Below are positions 6,690 through 6,936 of a DNA stretch of 6,936 bases, one piece after another (positions within the stretch are counted from its first letter, which is position 1; every line of letters begins with the position of its first letter). The notes beneath the pieces were generated by a model. That model saw only the letters and a program-made list of their open reading frames with translations, had not been told where the DNA came from and searched no databases. The stretch lies in the NCBI GenBank assembly GCA_946886185.1, contig CAMPIC010000147.1:1-6936 (forward strand). Direction: 5' to 3'. A program made the position numbers and the translations under genes. The stretch comes from an uncultured bacterium (lineage in GTDB: Bacteria > Eisenbacteria > RBG-16-71-46 > CAIMUX01).

Positions 6690-6923
6690 ATGCTGAAGAT
6701 CCGTTTGCGCCGTGGCGGCACGACCCACGCTCCGTTCTATCGCATCGTCGTCTCTGACTCGCGCAAGACTCCCAGCGCGGCGAGCGTCGAGCAGATTGGA
6801 TACTATGATCCAAAGACTAATCCAGCAGACGTGAAGATCGATCGCGAACGCGTCGACTACTGGGTTTCGAAGGGCGCACAACTCTCGTCGACCGTCAAAT
6901 CCCTTCTAAAGAAGGTGAAATAA
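6690..6923 (+). CDS. rpsP: 30S ribosomal protein bS16
   Basis: Complete 77-residue protein of the small ribosomal subunit, needed for assembly and stability of the 16S rRNA body. The N-terminus MLKIRLRRGG followed by APFYRIVVSDSRK (13-25), IGYYDPKTNP (36-45) and the ERVDYWVSKGAQLS stretch (53-66) is characteristic of the family. The length is at the short end, with a lysine-rich C-terminus. It has a strong ribosome binding site and about 55% GC (129 of 234), less GC-rich than the upstream operon. In many bacteria rpsP lies with ffh, rimM, trmD and rplS. Here the upstream neighbour is asnB, and the downstream side is cut off 13 bases after the stop. Confidence 0.97.
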   Translation: MLKIRLRRGGTTHAPFYRIVVSDSRKTPSAASVEQIGYYDPKTNPADVKIDRERVDYWVSKGAQLSSTVKSLLKKVK

Positions 6924-6936
6924 CGCTGCCGACGCC

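Overview
The window is bacterial and GC-rich. Three 60-base lines each gave about 62% GC in the left gene and about 67% in the right-hand operon. The 55% GC rpsP gene and the 52% GC central spacer are lower. The rpsP product (77 aa, starting MLKIRLRRGG) and a large Tat-exported protein would fit a member of Acidobacteriota or a similar deep soil or sediment phylum, but that placement is a weak inference.

Layout. (1) From the left edge to 2943, the minus strand carries one uninterrupted open frame of 981 codons. It starts at 2943 and runs off the window. It encodes a probable Tat-exported protein that I do not recognise. It is easy to miss because it has no stop codon in the window and is covered by long shadow frames on both strands. 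(2) Positions 2944-3626 are a lower-GC spacer between the divergent units. It holds two possible tiny ORFs and, next to the right-hand operon, a series of inverted repeats that could fold in the operon leader. (3) Positions 3627-6388 are a two-gene operon on the plus strand: a formyltransferase (264 aa) and a class B asparagine-synthetase-type glutamine amidotransferase (655 aa). The two overlap by one base in TGATG. All key catalytic residues I could check are present in both. (4) Positions 6389-6689 are a structured spacer with a candidate terminator, a long imperfect inverted repeat, a weak promoter candidate and a possible alternative-pairing RNA just before the rpsP ribosome binding site. 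(5) Positions 6690-6923 encode ribosomal protein bS16, which is complete.

How the genes may work together. The formyltransferase and the amidotransferase probably act on one pathway, most plausibly N-formylation and amidation of sugars in a surface glycan or of a small metabolite. No glycosyltransferase or nucleotide-sugar enzyme is visible, so the substrate is unknown. The pair lies immediately upstream of rpsP, a housekeeping gene often found next to ffh, rimM and trmD, and so looks like an accessory insertion beside a core locus. The exported protein is divergently transcribed and nothing in the sequence links it to the operon. No CRISPR array, tRNA, rRNA or recognisable transposase is present.
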